Source: Quisquiliibacterium sp036525975
GTDB lineage: Bacteria; Pseudomonadota; Gammaproteobacteria; Burkholderiales; Burkholderiaceae_E
Reading direction: 5' to 3'
Assembly: GCA_036525975.1 (NCBI GenBank)
Contig: DATCZK010000141.1
Location: 1 to 64,000, forward strand
DNA: 64,000 nt
Shown piece after piece: positions 1 through 10,288 of this stretch. How positions within the stretch are numbered: position 1 is the first letter of the stretch; the number at the start of each line of letters is the position of its first letter. The translations under genes were made by a program, and so were the position numbers. The notes under the pieces are model-generated. The model did not search any database. It was not told the DNA's origin and saw nothing but the letters and a program-made list of their open reading frames with translations.

Positions 1-1
1 C

Positions 2-490
2 CGGGGCGCCGACCAGTCCAACGTCGGGCTCGACGAACGCGCGCTGTGGAGCCTGCTCAAGGAGCTGAACGAAGACGAGGGCGGCGGCAATACCCGCCTG
101 CGCGGCCGGCTCGAAGTGAGCACTGCCATCGAGGCGCACCAGCTCGGGGACAAATCCACCGCGATCAAGGACTGCCACACCTGTCACCGCGCGGGTGCGG
201 AGGCTTTCCAGAGCGTGATCCTCACCGTGGCGGGCCCCGACGGCAGGCCGCTGCGCCACGGCGTTCAGAAAGACGTGCTGGTCTCGCCCGCCTCGGTGCG
301 CTCGGTGAGCGGCTTTTACGCGATCGGCAGCACGCGCATCAAGCTGCTCGACTACCTGCTCGTGCTGGTGGTGCTGGGGAGCCTTGCCGTGCCGATCGTG
401 CACATGACAGTGCGGTGGCTGTTCAAGAGGGCAATGGAAAAGCGCGAGGCCGAGAAAGCGGCTGCCGCGAAGTCGGGCGACCAGGCTTGA
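2..490 (+). CDS. membrane-anchored c-type cytochrome, C-terminal part
   Basis: Only the last 162 residues are present; the start lies left of the window. A CxxCH heme-attachment motif (C-H-T-C-H, coded near 173-187) is followed by a soluble stretch, one hydrophobic segment (about residues 117-140 of this fragment) and a charged Lys/Glu/Ala tail. This is the layout of a periplasmic heme domain anchored by a C-terminal helix. The cytochrome b gene starts 50 bp downstream on the same strand, so the two probably form a quinone-linked membrane electron-transfer module. How many hemes the full protein has, and which oxidoreductase it serves, cannot be told from this fragment. A multiheme reductase or hydrogenase partner is possible but would lie outside the window. 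Confidence 0.75.
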   Translation, partial: RGADQSNVGLDERALWSLLKELNEDEGGGNTRLRGRLEVSTAIEAHQLGDKSTAIKDCHTCHRAGAEAFQSVILTVAGPDGRPLRHGVQKDVLVSPASVRSVSGFYAIGSTRIKLLDYLLVLVVLGSLAVPIVHMTVRWLFKRAMEKREAEKAAAAKSGDQA

Positions 491-540
491 GCCGTTCGAC
501 CCAGAACGCTCGAACAACCTGGCAATCGCAGGAGTGAATG

Positions 541-1185
541 ATGAACAAGATCTATATCAACCCGCTACCGGTGAGGATCTGGCACTGGGCCAACGCGGTC
601 GGCTTCGTGCTGCTGATCGCAACCGGCCTGCAGATCCGCTACGCCGGGCAGGTGGACCTGATGCCGTTCAAGACGGCGGTAAACCTGCACAACTGGATCG
701 GGTTCGTCCTGATCGGCAACTTCTCCATCTGGCTGCTGTTCTACCTTTTCACCGACAAGATCAGGGTCTACCACCCTGAACTGAGCCCCACCAAGTACTT
801 CAGCGACAGCTTCCGGCAGCTCCGGTTCTACGGCTACGGCATCTTCAGGGGCGACCCGAACCCGCACCACGCGAGCGCGTACCACAAGTTCAACCCGCTG
901 CAGAGCATGATGTACCAGATCATCATGATCCTGCTCGTGCCGATCCAGTTCTTCACCGGCGTGCTGCTTTGGGACATTGCGCGCTTCTCGGGCATGGTCG
1001 ACTCGCTGGGCGGAGTGCGGGTGGTGGACACGATCCACGTGCTGCTCTTCATCTTCTTCTGCGGCTTCATCATCGTGCACGTCTACCTGGCCAGCCTGGG
1101 GCACACCCCGGGCGCGCACTTCAAGGCGATGCTCACCGGTTACGAGGAAGTGGACGACGAACCGGGGAAGGCCGCGTCGGCCTGA
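541..1185 (+). CDS. cytochrome b subunit (Ni/Fe-hydrogenase / thiosulfate-reductase b-type family)
   Basis: 214 residues with four predicted membrane helices (about 12-32, 48-70, 123-145, 160-185). Histidines H15, H50, H166 and H180 lie in the helices, as expected for two b hemes. The family passes electrons between the quinone pool and a periplasmic redox partner; here the partner is plausibly the cytochrome c encoded just upstream. Two ATGs lie at 538 and 541. I chose 541 because GGAG at 531-534 is then 6 nt away, against 3 nt for 538. The gene is convergent with the response-regulator gene. The substrate of the complex is unknown. Confidence 0.82.
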   Translation: MNKIYINPLPVRIWHWANAVGFVLLIATGLQIRYAGQVDLMPFKTAVNLHNWIGFVLIGNFSIWLLFYLFTDKIRVYHPELSPTKYFSDSFRQLRFYGYGIFRGDPNPHHASAYHKFNPLQSMMYQIIMILLVPIQFFTGVLLWDIARFSGMVDSLGGVRVVDTIHVLLFIFFCGFIIVHVYLASLGHTPGAHFKAMLTGYEEVDDEPGKAASA

Positions 1186-1187
1186 CG

Positions 1188-1211
1188 GGCTCGCGCGCGA
1201 GGGCGCGAGCC
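1188..1211. terminator. hairpin between convergent genes
   Basis: A perfect 9-bp GC stem (GGCTCGCGC with GCGCGAGCC) around a 6-nt loop sits between the cytochrome b stop and the response-regulator stop. There is no T-run on either side, so it may act as a weak or bidirectional end signal rather than a classical intrinsic terminator. Confidence 0.4.
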
Positions 1212-1226
1212 TGAAGCGAAGCAGCC

Positions 1227-2662
<1,436 letters not shown>

Positions 2663-2666
<4 letters not shown>

Positions 2667-4297
2667 CGGGCGCCCTCGCTTGTGTCCTGTTCGGTTGCTG
2701 TGGATGGTGGGTCCGCCGGCAGGCAGACGCGGAACTCGGAGCCCTCGCCGAGCACGCTCTCGACCTTGATCGTTCCCCCGTGAGCCTTGACGATGCCGTA
2801 ACTCACCGAGAGCCCGAGCCCGGTGCCCTTGCCCACCTCCTTCGAAGTGAAGAAGGGGTCGAAGATGCGCTGCAGGTTCGCTTCCGGTATGCCGCAGCCG
2901 GTGTCCCTGATCGCGATCTCCACGCAGCGCCGCGGCGCGCCTGCGGGCTTGTTGACGTCGTGAACCATGCGCTGGCTCGTGCTCACCGCGATCTTTCCCT
3001 CGCCCTCGATGGCCTGCTGGGCGTTGACCAGGATGTTCAGGATCACCTGCTTGATCAGGTCCTCGTCGCCCCAGATCTCCGGCAGATCCTCGTCGAGATC
3101 GGTCGTGATCTCCACGTTCTGAAGCGACGCCGGCCGGTCGATGAATGCGATCGTGTCGAGAATCAGCTGGTTCAGGTCGAAGAACTTCTGCACCGGCACC
3201 TTCTCTCGCGCGAAGTCGAGCAGCCGCCGGATGATGCTCGCGCAGCGCTTGGTTTCGCTTATGACCAGATCCAGGTCTTCGGCGTCGGGGCTGCCGTCGG
3301 GCAGCTTCTGGCGCAGCAGCGAGGTGAAGGTGAGCACGCCGGTGAGCGGGTTGTTCAACTCGTGCGCGATGCCCGAGGCGAGCATCCCGACCGACGCGAG
3401 CTTCTCGCCCTGCGCGACTTCGGCCTCGGCGACGAGCAGCTCGCGCGTTCGCTCGTCCACCTTGGATTCCAGGGTCTGGACCAGTTCCTGCATTTCTTTC
3501 GTCGACGTCTTCAGTGCCGCCGTCATCTGGTTGAACGAGCTTGCCACCCTGCCCAGTTCATCCTGATTGCGCACCGCAATGTCGTGCTCGAGATCGCCCA
3601 CCGCGACCCGCCTTGCCCCCGATTCGAGGTCCTTGAGCGGCTGATAGATCAGGCGCTGAAGGAGAAAGCCCACGCTCAGCGCCACCAGAAGGATCACCCC
3701 GAGCGTGACGAGCACGATGAACACCGCGTAGTTTTTCGACGAGCGATCGATCGCCTCGAGCGAATACGCGACGTCGACGACGCCGAGCACGGACTGGTCG
3801 CTCGGGTGCTCGTGGCAAGACGCCGACGAGCACGACGGTTCGTTGCGGATCGCCTCCATCGCACCCAGAACCCTGTGCCCGCCCGAACCCTGGTAGATGC
3901 GCCAGCGCTGGTCTTCGGGCACGCGCTCGAGCGGCGTGCCGCTCTGGTGGCAATGCACGCACGGCTCGGAGGCGCGACTGATCGAGAGCCCGATTTCCGC
4001 GGTGCGGTTCGAGTGGGTGATCACCCCGTCCTTGTTCAGGATGCGCACGCGCTCGAGGCCCTCCTGCCCGCCGATGTCGAGGACGATCTTCTCGGCCATG
4101 TCGCGCCGGTTGAGGAGCATCGCGTAGCGCGTGCTCTTGACGACGATCTCCGAGATCTGCGTGGCGTGCCGCGCCACCTCGGCCTGCACGCGCTCCTGCT
4201 GGTGCGTGACGATGAAGAAGGGAAACAGGATGATGGCCGGCGAGAGCGCGATCGCCAGGTAGACGCTGACCTTGAGTCTGAGGCGTTCTCTGAGCAT
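2663..4297 (-). CDS. sensor histidine kinase with periplasmic c-heme motifs
   Basis: 544 residues. TM1 is at about 13-32 and a periplasmic domain spans about 33-190. TM2 is at about 191-214, followed by HAMP (about 215-265), a coiled-coil, HisKA with H312 in an H-E-L-N-N-P box, and HATPase_c with DTGCG and GTGLGLS boxes. The periplasmic domain holds a classical C113-V-H-C116-H117 heme motif and a second C156-x4-C161-H162 motif of the CX4CH kind seen in some cytochromes c3. The sensor may therefore read redox state or a gas ligand through covalently bound heme; that is inference. ATG at 4297 was chosen; a TTG at 4327 would add ten residues. It is paired with the NtrC-type regulator and lies beside cytochrome genes. 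Confidence 0.9.
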
Positions 4298-4433
4298 GGT
4301 GCTTCGGGCCCAGCCGCAGCGAAGCAACCACCGCAGCCGACGCGATGCGCAACGGCTCCCCCGCTATTATGCGCCCGGCCCGCCGGCCGATCCGCGCGCG
4401 GCGGCGGTTCGCGCGCGGCCGCAGTTCGCGCGT

Positions 4434-4463
4434 GGCCGCGGTCCGCGCGGCCGCGGTCCGCGC
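4434..4463. repeat. 15-bp tandem duplication, GC-only
   Basis: Two identical copies of a 15-bp unit (GGCCGCGGTCCGCGC) lie just past the boxA stop, inside a roughly 90-bp stretch of near-palindromic GC sequence. It may form structure that ends box transcription, since no T-run terminator is seen there. Confidence 0.6.
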
Positions 4464-4468
4464 GCAGG

Positions 4469-5758
4469 TCAGTACGTCTCGAGGTGCAGCCGGCCTTCGC
4501 GCTTGAGCGCCGCGCCGATCGTGTCCCAGGCGAGGCCCGCCTTCTCGGCGACGTCGCGCAGCGCCAGCACCACGCCTTCCTCCATCGCCTTGAGGCCGCA
4601 CACGTAGAAGTACGCGTTCGGGTCCGCGAGCATCGCGCCGAGGTCGGCGGCGCGCTCGCGCATCAGATCCTGCACGTAGCGCTTGGGCTGGCCCTGCGTG
4701 CGGCTGAACGCGAGGTTCACGTCGATGAAATCCTTCGGGAGGCTCTTGAGCGGCCCGAAGTAGGGCAGCTCCTCCTTCGTGCGCGCGCCGAAGAACAGCA
4801 TCAGCTTGCCGCCCTCGAACTTGCCCGAGGCGCGCAGCCGGCGCCGCCACTCGGTCATCGCGCGCATCGGCGCGCTGCCGGTGCCGGTGCAGATCATCAC
4901 GATGCTCGATCGCGGGTGGTTGGGCATCAGGAACGAGGCGCCGAAGGGGCCCGTGACCTGCACCGTGTCGCCGCGCTTGAGGTCGCACATGTAGTTGCTC
5001 GCCACGCCGCGCACCGGGTTGCCCTGGTGGTCCTCGAGCACGCGCTTGATCGTGAGCGAGAGGTTGTTGTAGCCGGGGCGCTCGCCGTTGCGCGGGCTGG
5101 CCACCGAGTACTGGCGCGGGTGGTGCGCGCGGCCGCTCGCGTCGGTGCCCGGCGGGACGATCCCGATCGACTGGCCCTCGAGCACCGGAAACGGCATCGC
5201 GCCGAAGTCCAGCACGATGTGGTGGGTGTCGTACTCCTTGCCCACTTCGGTCACGCGCACGTTGCCCGCCACGGTGGCGAGCACGAACTTGTCCTTCGCC
5301 TTCGGCCCGTAGAGGTTGGTGTAGGCGTGCGCGGCCGACCAGGGGGGCAGCGTGGAGCCGAACGCAGTCGCGTTGAACACGGCCTCGCCGCTCGCCGCCG
5401 CCGCCAGCGGGGCGGTCGCGGGCTCCGGTGCGGGCGCGGCCTCCGGTGCCACGCCGGCCTCGGCCAGCTCCTCGGCCGTGAGTTCCGGCGGCAGCTCGTT
5501 CCACCCGAGCTGCGCCTGGACGCTGTAGGCGAGCACCCTGGGCATCGTGCGCCAGTTGTCGATGCTGCCGGTGGGGCAGGGCGCGATGCAGTCCATGCAG
5601 AGGTCGCACTTCTGCGCGTCGACGACGTAGTTGTTGTCGTCGTGCGTGATCGCGCCCACCGGGCAGGTCGCCTCGCAGGTGTTGCAGCGAATGCAGACCT
5701 CCGGGTCGATCAGGTGCTGCTTGATCACGGTGGCGGACGTGTCCATGCCCTTGTCCAT
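4469..5758 (-). CDS. boxA: benzoyl-CoA 2,3-epoxidase reductase subunit BoxA
   Basis: 429 residues. Two 4Fe-4S ferredoxin motifs lie at the N-terminus (C22/C25/C28/C32 and C51/C54/C57/C61). An Ala/Pro/Glu-rich linker follows (about 90-120), then a ferredoxin-NADP reductase-type module with an RQYSVASP flavin-binding box and a GTGSAPMRA nucleotide box. BoxA passes NADPH electrons to the di-iron oxygenase BoxB, which converts benzoyl-CoA to its 2,3-epoxide in the cytosol. It starts 17 bp after the boxB stop, in the operon boxC-boxB-boxA. ATG 5746 is an alternative start four codons in; neither start has a strong ribosome-binding site. The family assignment is firm from the order of motifs and the neighbours. 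Confidence 0.96.
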   Translation of the reverse strand: MDKGMDTSATVIKQHLIDPEVCIRCNTCEATCPVGAITHDDNNYVVDAQKCDLCMDCIAPCPTGSIDNWRTMPRVLAYSVQAQLGWNELPPELTAEELAEAGVAPEAAPAPEPATAPLAAAASGEAVFNATAFGSTLPPWSAAHAYTNLYGPKAKDKFVLATVAGNVRVTEVGKEYDTHHIVLDFGAMPFPVLEGQSIGIVPPGTDASGRAHHPRQYSVASPRNGERPGYNNLSLTIKRVLEDHQGNPVRGVASNYMCDLKRGDTVQVTGPFGASFLMPNHPRSSIVMICTGTGSAPMRAMTEWRRRLRASGKFEGGKLMLFFGARTKEELPYFGPLKSLPKDFIDVNLAFSRTQGQPKRYVQDLMRERAADLGAMLADPNAYFYVCGLKAMEEGVVLALRDVAEKAGLAWDTIGAALKREGRLHLETY

Positions 5759-5775
5759 GCGCGGGTGCGGCGCGA

Positions 5776-7200
5776 TCAGTTGAAGCGCACGTATTCGAAG
5801 TCGGCCGGCTGGCGGTTGATGCCCACCACCGGCGGGGCGATCCAGCCCGCGAACTTGCCCGGCTCCACCACGCGGCCCATCAGCGAGCCGACGAAGGCGC
5901 GGTCCTCGTCGCTGGGCAGCCACTTGTCGACGTTGGCCTTCCACTCCTGCTCCGAGAGCACGCGGCCGTCGGGCGAGACCTTCGAGCCCGCGAGCGCGCC
6001 GATGTTGCGGTGGAACGCCTTGTGCGGCGCGGCGAGGCGGAACGGGATGCCGTTCTTCTCGAGCACCCTGTTCCAGCGCGCGATGCCGGCGATGCTGTCC
6101 TTGATGTAGTCGTCGCGCAGCACCTCGTTCAGCGCGTTGAGCATCGGCACCTCGTGCTCCACCAGCCTGCCGCCCTCGATCGCCAGCACCTTGTAGGTGT
6201 CGCCCTTGAGCAGGTGGTCGTCCGTGCGCTTGCCTTCCTCGTAGCGGCCCTTGAGGCCCGTGCTGTAGAAGGTGGCCGCGTTGCTCGACTGGTCGGCGCC
6301 GAACAGGTCGATCGTGACGCTGAAGTGGAAGTTCACGTAGCGCTGGATCGTCTCGAGGTCGATCGCGCCCGCGGCGCGGATCTTCGCCGGGTCGTCGGTC
6401 TTCAGTTCGTTCATCACCTGGCAGGTGCGCTGGAGCACGCGGCTCACGCCGCTCTCGCCCACGAACATGTGGTGCGCTTCCTCGGTGAGCATGAACTTGG
6501 TCGTGCGCGCGAGCGGGTCGAACGCGCTCTCGGCCAGCGCGCAAAGCTGGAACTTGCCGTCGCGGTCGGTGAAGTAGGTGAACATGAAAAAGCTCAGCCA
6601 GTCGGGCGTGGGCTCGTTGAAGGCCTGCAGGATGCGGGGGTTGTCCTGCTGGCCGCTGCGCCGCTCGAGCAGCGCCTCGCCTTCCTCGCGCCCGTCGCGG
6701 CCGAAGTACTTGTGCAGCAGGTAGACCATCGCCCACAGGTGGCGGCCCTCCTCCACGTTCACCTGAAACAGGTTGCGAAGGTCGTACTGCGAGGGCGCCG
6801 TCAGGCCCAGGTGGCGCTGCTGCTCGACCGACGCGGGCTCGGTGTCGCCCTGCGTGACGATGATCCGCCGCAGGTTGGCGCGGTACTCGCCCGGCACCTC
6901 CTGCCAGGCGTCCTCGCCCTTGTGGTCGCCGAAGTGGATCTTGCGGTTCGCTTCGCCCGGGTTGAGGAAGATGCCCCAGCGGTAATCGGGCATCTTCACG
7001 TAGCCGAACTGCGCCCAGCCCTGCGGGTCGACGCTCACGGCCGTGCGCAGGTAGACGTCGAAGTCGGTGGAGCCCTCGGGGCCCATGTCGGCCCACCACG
7101 AGAGGTAGTTCGGCTGCCACTGCTCGAGCGCGCGCTGCAGCGCGCGGTCTTGGGCGAGGTTGACGTTGTTCGGGATCTTCTCGCTGTAGTCGATGCTCAT
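5776..7200 (-). CDS. boxB: benzoyl-CoA 2,3-epoxidase oxygenase subunit BoxB
   Basis: 474 residues, the usual family length. BoxB is the class I di-iron monooxygenase component that inserts one oxygen atom into CoA-activated benzoate. The N-terminal sequence, the tryptophan-rich LSWWADMG region near residue 35, and Glu/His residues in the helical core (for example the E-E-A-H-H segment in the middle of the protein) fit the family. I started at the ATG at 7200, which follows a GGAG ribosome-binding site. The frame stays open 27 codons further upstream, but that part has no family-like sequence. It lies between boxC and boxA. Confidence 0.97.
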   Translation of the reverse strand: MSIDYSEKIPNNVNLAQDRALQRALEQWQPNYLSWWADMGPEGSTDFDVYLRTAVSVDPQGWAQFGYVKMPDYRWGIFLNPGEANRKIHFGDHKGEDAWQEVPGEYRANLRRIIVTQGDTEPASVEQQRHLGLTAPSQYDLRNLFQVNVEEGRHLWAMVYLLHKYFGRDGREEGEALLERRSGQQDNPRILQAFNEPTPDWLSFFMFTYFTDRDGKFQLCALAESAFDPLARTTKFMLTEEAHHMFVGESGVSRVLQRTCQVMNELKTDDPAKIRAAGAIDLETIQRYVNFHFSVTIDLFGADQSSNAATFYSTGLKGRYEEGKRTDDHLLKGDTYKVLAIEGGRLVEHEVPMLNALNEVLRDDYIKDSIAGIARWNRVLEKNGIPFRLAAPHKAFHRNIGALAGSKVSPDGRVLSEQEWKANVDKWLPSDEDRAFVGSLMGRVVEPGKFAGWIAPPVVGINRQPADFEYVRFN

Positions 7201-7294
7201 CTCGGTCTCCGTGATCTGTGCTGTGTGTCCGGCGGCGATGGGGTTCGGTCGTGGCGCGCCGCCCGGGGCCGCGCCGCGCAACGAAATCGGCGGG

Positions 7295-8953
7295 TCAGAC
7301 GCGGTTCCAGTCGAACGCGACCTTCTCGCCCTTGCCGTAGACCTTGAGCGCCCCCCGCTCGCCGACGGCGTTGGGGCGCTGGAAGATCCAGTTCTGCCAG
7401 GCGGTGAGCCGGCCGAAAATGCGGGTGAACATGTTCTCGGGGCCGTTGAAGCGCAGGTTCGCTTCCATGCCGGTGAGCGCGTCGGGGCTCATCGCCACGC
7501 GCTCCTCGATCGCGATCCGCACCTCGTCGTTCCAGTCGAGGTCGTCGGGGTTGCTGGTGACCAGGCCCAGCTCGAAAGCCGCGTCGGCGTCGAGCGCGTT
7601 GCCGGCCCGGGCGCGAACCGCCTCGAGCGCGGGCTGCTCGTCGTAGAAGCGGCGCTGCAGCCGGCTCTGGCCCGTGACCATCGGGTACAGGCCGAAGTTC
7701 ATCTCGCCCACCGTGATTCTCGGCGCCTGCGCTTCGTCGTCGGGGAGCGCGAGGTGATAGACGCGGTCGCAGGCGAGGGCGAGCTCGAGCAGCGTGCCCG
7801 CGAAGCAGCTGCCCTGCTCCACGAGCGCGAACAGGCTGCGCGACGAGACGTCGAGCCGGCTGAAGGTGCGGCGCAGCAGGCCGATCGTCTCGCGCACCAG
7901 CCAGTGGTCCTTGTGCGCGAGCAGCGTGGCGTCGGCTGCGAGCACGGCCGCGGCGTCGCCCGAGGTCTTGATCAGCCACACGCCGATGTCCAGTTCGTTG
8001 GTGCGCATCGACAGGATCGCGTCGTCGAGCTCGCGCGCGAGCGCGAGCGGGTACCAGCCGGCGCCGGCGGCTTCGATCGCGGCGATGTCGGCCGGCTGCG
8101 CGCCGGCGGGCGCCTTCACGGTGAAGGTGGCCGTGCGCTTGTCGCGGTCGATCTCCACCGTCACGTTGGGGTAGCGCAGCGCGTTCTCCTCGATCGCGCG
8201 CTCGATCGGCGCGAGCGCGACACCCTTCGCGCCGGCCGGGCGGTCGCTCTTCGCGGCCAGCGCGAGCGCGCGCTTGCTCACGACGTCGGCGAACTGCGCC
8301 GGTTTGGCGATGTCGTCCACGAGCCTCCAGTCCTTGGCCTTCTGCCCGCGCACGCCTTCGGTCGTGGTGCAGAAGATGTCGGCGAGGTCGTGGCGCACGT
8401 GGCGCTTGTCGGTGACCCGCGTGAGCCCGCCGGTGCCCGGCAGCACGCCCAGCAGCGGCACTTCCGGCAGGCTCACCGCCGACGAGCGATCGTCCACCAG
8501 GATGATCTCGTCGCACGCGAGCGCGAGCTCGTAGCCGCCGCCGGCGCACGAGCCGTTGACCGCGGCCAGGAACTTCAGCCCCGAGTGCTTCGACGAATCC
8601 TCCAGCCCGTTGCGCGTCTCGTTGGTGAACTTGCAGAAGTTCACCTTCCAGGCGTGGCTCGAGGTGCCGAGCATGAAGATGTTGGCGCCCGAGCAGAACA
8701 CCTTGTCCTTCGTGCTCGTCACGACCACGGTGCGCACTTCGGGGTGCTCGAAGCGGATCCGGTTGACCGCGTCGTTCAGTTCGATGTCCACGCCCAGGTC
8801 GTAGCTGTTCAGCTTGAGCTTGTACCCGGGGCGCAGCCCGGCGTCCTCGTCGAAGTCGGCGCTCAGCGTGGCGACCGGCCCGCTGAACGAGAGCTTCCAG
8901 TGCCTGTACTGGGCTGGCGCGGTCTGGTAGTCGACACGGGAGGCTTCGGTCAC
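7295..8953 (-). CDS. boxC: 2,3-epoxybenzoyl-CoA dihydrolase (benzoyl-CoA-dihydrodiol lyase) BoxC
   Basis: 552 residues with two crotonase-fold halves. The N-terminal half holds the SGANIFMLG and GSCAGGGYELALA oxyanion-hole-type segments. BoxC hydrolytically opens the epoxidised ring to 3,4-dehydroadipyl-CoA semialdehyde and formate. The start is set by an AAGGA ribosome-binding site 7 nt before a GTG at 8953. Upstream ATGs at 8986 and 9010 lie inside the leader and lack such a site. The gene is preceded by a strong sigma-70 promoter and TGCA repeats. The benzoate-CoA ligase and the BoxD aldehyde dehydrogenase of this pathway are not in the window. Confidence 0.96.
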   Translation of the reverse strand: MTEASRVDYQTAPAQYRHWKLSFSGPVATLSADFDEDAGLRPGYKLKLNSYDLGVDIELNDAVNRIRFEHPEVRTVVVTSTKDKVFCSGANIFMLGTSSHAWKVNFCKFTNETRNGLEDSSKHSGLKFLAAVNGSCAGGGYELALACDEIILVDDRSSAVSLPEVPLLGVLPGTGGLTRVTDKRHVRHDLADIFCTTTEGVRGQKAKDWRLVDDIAKPAQFADVVSKRALALAAKSDRPAGAKGVALAPIERAIEENALRYPNVTVEIDRDKRTATFTVKAPAGAQPADIAAIEAAGAGWYPLALARELDDAILSMRTNELDIGVWLIKTSGDAAAVLAADATLLAHKDHWLVRETIGLLRRTFSRLDVSSRSLFALVEQGSCFAGTLLELALACDRVYHLALPDDEAQAPRITVGEMNFGLYPMVTGQSRLQRRFYDEQPALEAVRARAGNALDADAAFELGLVTSNPDDLDWNDEVRIAIEERVAMSPDALTGMEANLRFNGPENMFTRIFGRLTAWQNWIFQRPNAVGERGALKVYGKGEKVAFDWNRV

Positions 8954-8956
8954 GGC

Positions 8957-9065
8957 TGCATCCTTTGAATATGTATTCGACTGCATGTTGCCGGCAAGGC
9001 AAACGTGCATAATATTGCTGACAGCTTGTTCTGTCAACCCGAAAACTGCAGTTTTATGCAGTTTT
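8957..9065 (-). promoter_or_regulatory. TGCA-repeat operator array upstream of boxC
   Basis: Five TGCA cores lie at 8957, 8982, 9006, 9047 and 9057. The last two belong to a 10-bp-spaced direct repeat (TGCAGTTTT twice on the plus strand, 9047-9055 and 9057-9065). BzdR/BoxR-type regulators are known to bind direct repeats built on TGCA, so this is the likely BoxR operator set. It overlaps the -10 end and the upstream flank of the boxC promoter, and it runs into the end of boxR. Confidence 0.6.
9009..9037 (-). promoter_or_regulatory. sigma-70 promoter of the boxCBA operon
   Basis: On the minus strand: TTGACA (9032-9037), a 17-bp spacer, then TATTAT (9009-9014). The -35 is a perfect consensus and the -10 matches 5 of 6. 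Transcription would start near 9001 and give a leader of about 48 nt before the boxC GTG. Confidence 0.75.
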
Positions 9066-10049
9066 GACGCGCTGTGCGAGCGCCTCGCGGGCCGTCGTGC
9101 GCAACAGCTCGAAGGTCTGTTGCAGCGGTTGCCCGCTGGTGTCGATACGGTACTCGGCTTTCGAGTAGAAGGCGGCGCGCTCGTTGAGGATCTGCCTGAG
9201 TTCGGCCATCGCGCGGCTGGTGTGGGCCATCGGCCGCGTGTCGCCCTGCGCCACCACGCGCCGCATGTGGTCCTCGGGGTCGGCGAACAGCCAGATCGTC
9301 GTGCAGTGCGCGAGCAGCAGGTTGAAGGTGGCGGGGTCCGAGACCAGCCCGCCGGGCACCGCGATCACGGCGTCGTGGTGGATCTGGATCGTCTCCTCGA
9401 GCGCGCGGCGCTCGTAGCGCCGGTAGGCGTTCTGCCCGTAGAGCGCCTGGATCTCGCCCACGCTGCAGCCGGCGAACTGCTCGATCTCGCGGCTCAGTTC
9501 GATGAACGGGAAGCCGAGGTCGTCGGCGAGCATCTGCCCGAGCGTGGACTTGCCCGCGCCGCGCAGCCCGATCAGCGCGATCCGCGCGCTGCGCGCCGAG
9601 GCGCCCTGGCCGTGCGCGCCGCCCGTGCCGAGCATCTCGCCCACCGCCACGCGAATCCCGTGCAGCGTGCGCTCGTCGCGGTTCTCGAGCAGCTCGCGCA
9701 GCAGCAGCCACTCGGGCGAGGTGGTGGTGGGGTCGCCGAGCAGCTCCGCAACCGGGCACGACAGCGCGTTGGCCACCTGCAGCAACACCAGGATCGACGG
9801 ATTGCCCGCCCCGTATTCGAGGTTGGCGAGGTGGCGCTCGGACACGTCGGCGTGCTGCGAGAGCGCCTTGCGCGTCATGCCCTTGCGCGCGCGCAGCCCT
9901 CGCACGCGCTCGCCGAGCGCGGCCAGGAACGCGTTCCTGCCGCCGGCCGGGGCCGAGGCGCGCGGGTCTCCCGGGCGATGCGCGGCGAGGTCCGCGTCGT
10001 CCTCGAACGATCGCGCGGCGGGTGGCTTGGCGAGTGCGGCGCGGGTCAT
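9054..10049 (-). CDS. boxR: BoxR/BzdR-type benzoyl-CoA-responsive regulator
   Basis: 331 residues. An XRE-type helix-turn-helix occupies about 47-102. A shikimate-kinase-like P-loop domain occupies about 155-325, with Walker A GLRGAGKST at 161-169. This HTH plus kinase-fold fusion is the signature of BzdR/BoxR, a repressor that is released from DNA by benzoyl-CoA binding to the kinase-like domain. It is oriented with boxCBA, 100 bp upstream of boxC. Putative operators lie on both sides of the gene. The ATG at 10049 has no clear ribosome-binding site. An N-terminal extension of about 40 residues before the HTH is low in complexity. Confidence 0.94.
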   Translation of the reverse strand: MTRAALAKPPAARSFEDDADLAAHRPGDPRASAPAGGRNAFLAALGERVRGLRARKGMTRKALSQHADVSERHLANLEYGAGNPSILVLLQVANALSCPVAELLGDPTTTSPEWLLLRELLENRDERTLHGIRVAVGEMLGTGGAHGQGASARSARIALIGLRGAGKSTLGQMLADDLGFPFIELSREIEQFAGCSVGEIQALYGQNAYRRYERRALEETIQIHHDAVIAVPGGLVSDPATFNLLLAHCTTIWLFADPEDHMRRVVAQGDTRPMAHTSRAMAELRQILNERAAFYSKAEYRIDTSGQPLQQTFELLRTTAREALAQRVKTA

Positions 10050-10088
10050 GGTCGTCGATTCTGCGGGAGCGCGAAAAAGGTCGTAAAG

Positions 10089-10114
10089 TGCATATACGCA
10101 AAATACTGCATATA
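10089..10114. promoter_or_regulatory. TGCATATA direct repeat, candidate BoxR operator
   Basis: Two identical TGCATATA octamers (10089-10096 and 10107-10114) sit 18 bp apart in the 239-bp gap between boxR and the divergent dehydrogenase gene. The TGCA core matches the array before boxC. The position would allow autoregulation of boxR and shared control of the ADH-FDH operon. Nothing else is recognisable in this gap. Confidence 0.55.
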
Positions 10115-10288
10115 GTCGGGGCTCGCAAGCCGCGCTCGCGCCGCCCGGCACTGCCAGCGGCCGGGGTCCGGAACGACCCGGCGCGCCGGTTGCAGCGGAT
10201 TCGCCTCGGCGTGCAGGCGCCGAGGTGCTACAAATAGGGAATCGCACGCCTGGCACGTGGCGCGCAACCCGGAAGAGGAACTGTTCGC

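Noticed and set aside
2780..6109. Very long open frame on the plus strand, antisense to the kinase and boxA/boxB genes; similar ones at 16745-18937, 22849-25371 and 34268-36268
   Set aside because: They are antisense to firmly identified genes, rich in Arg/Ala/His, and match no family. High GC content keeps such frames open.
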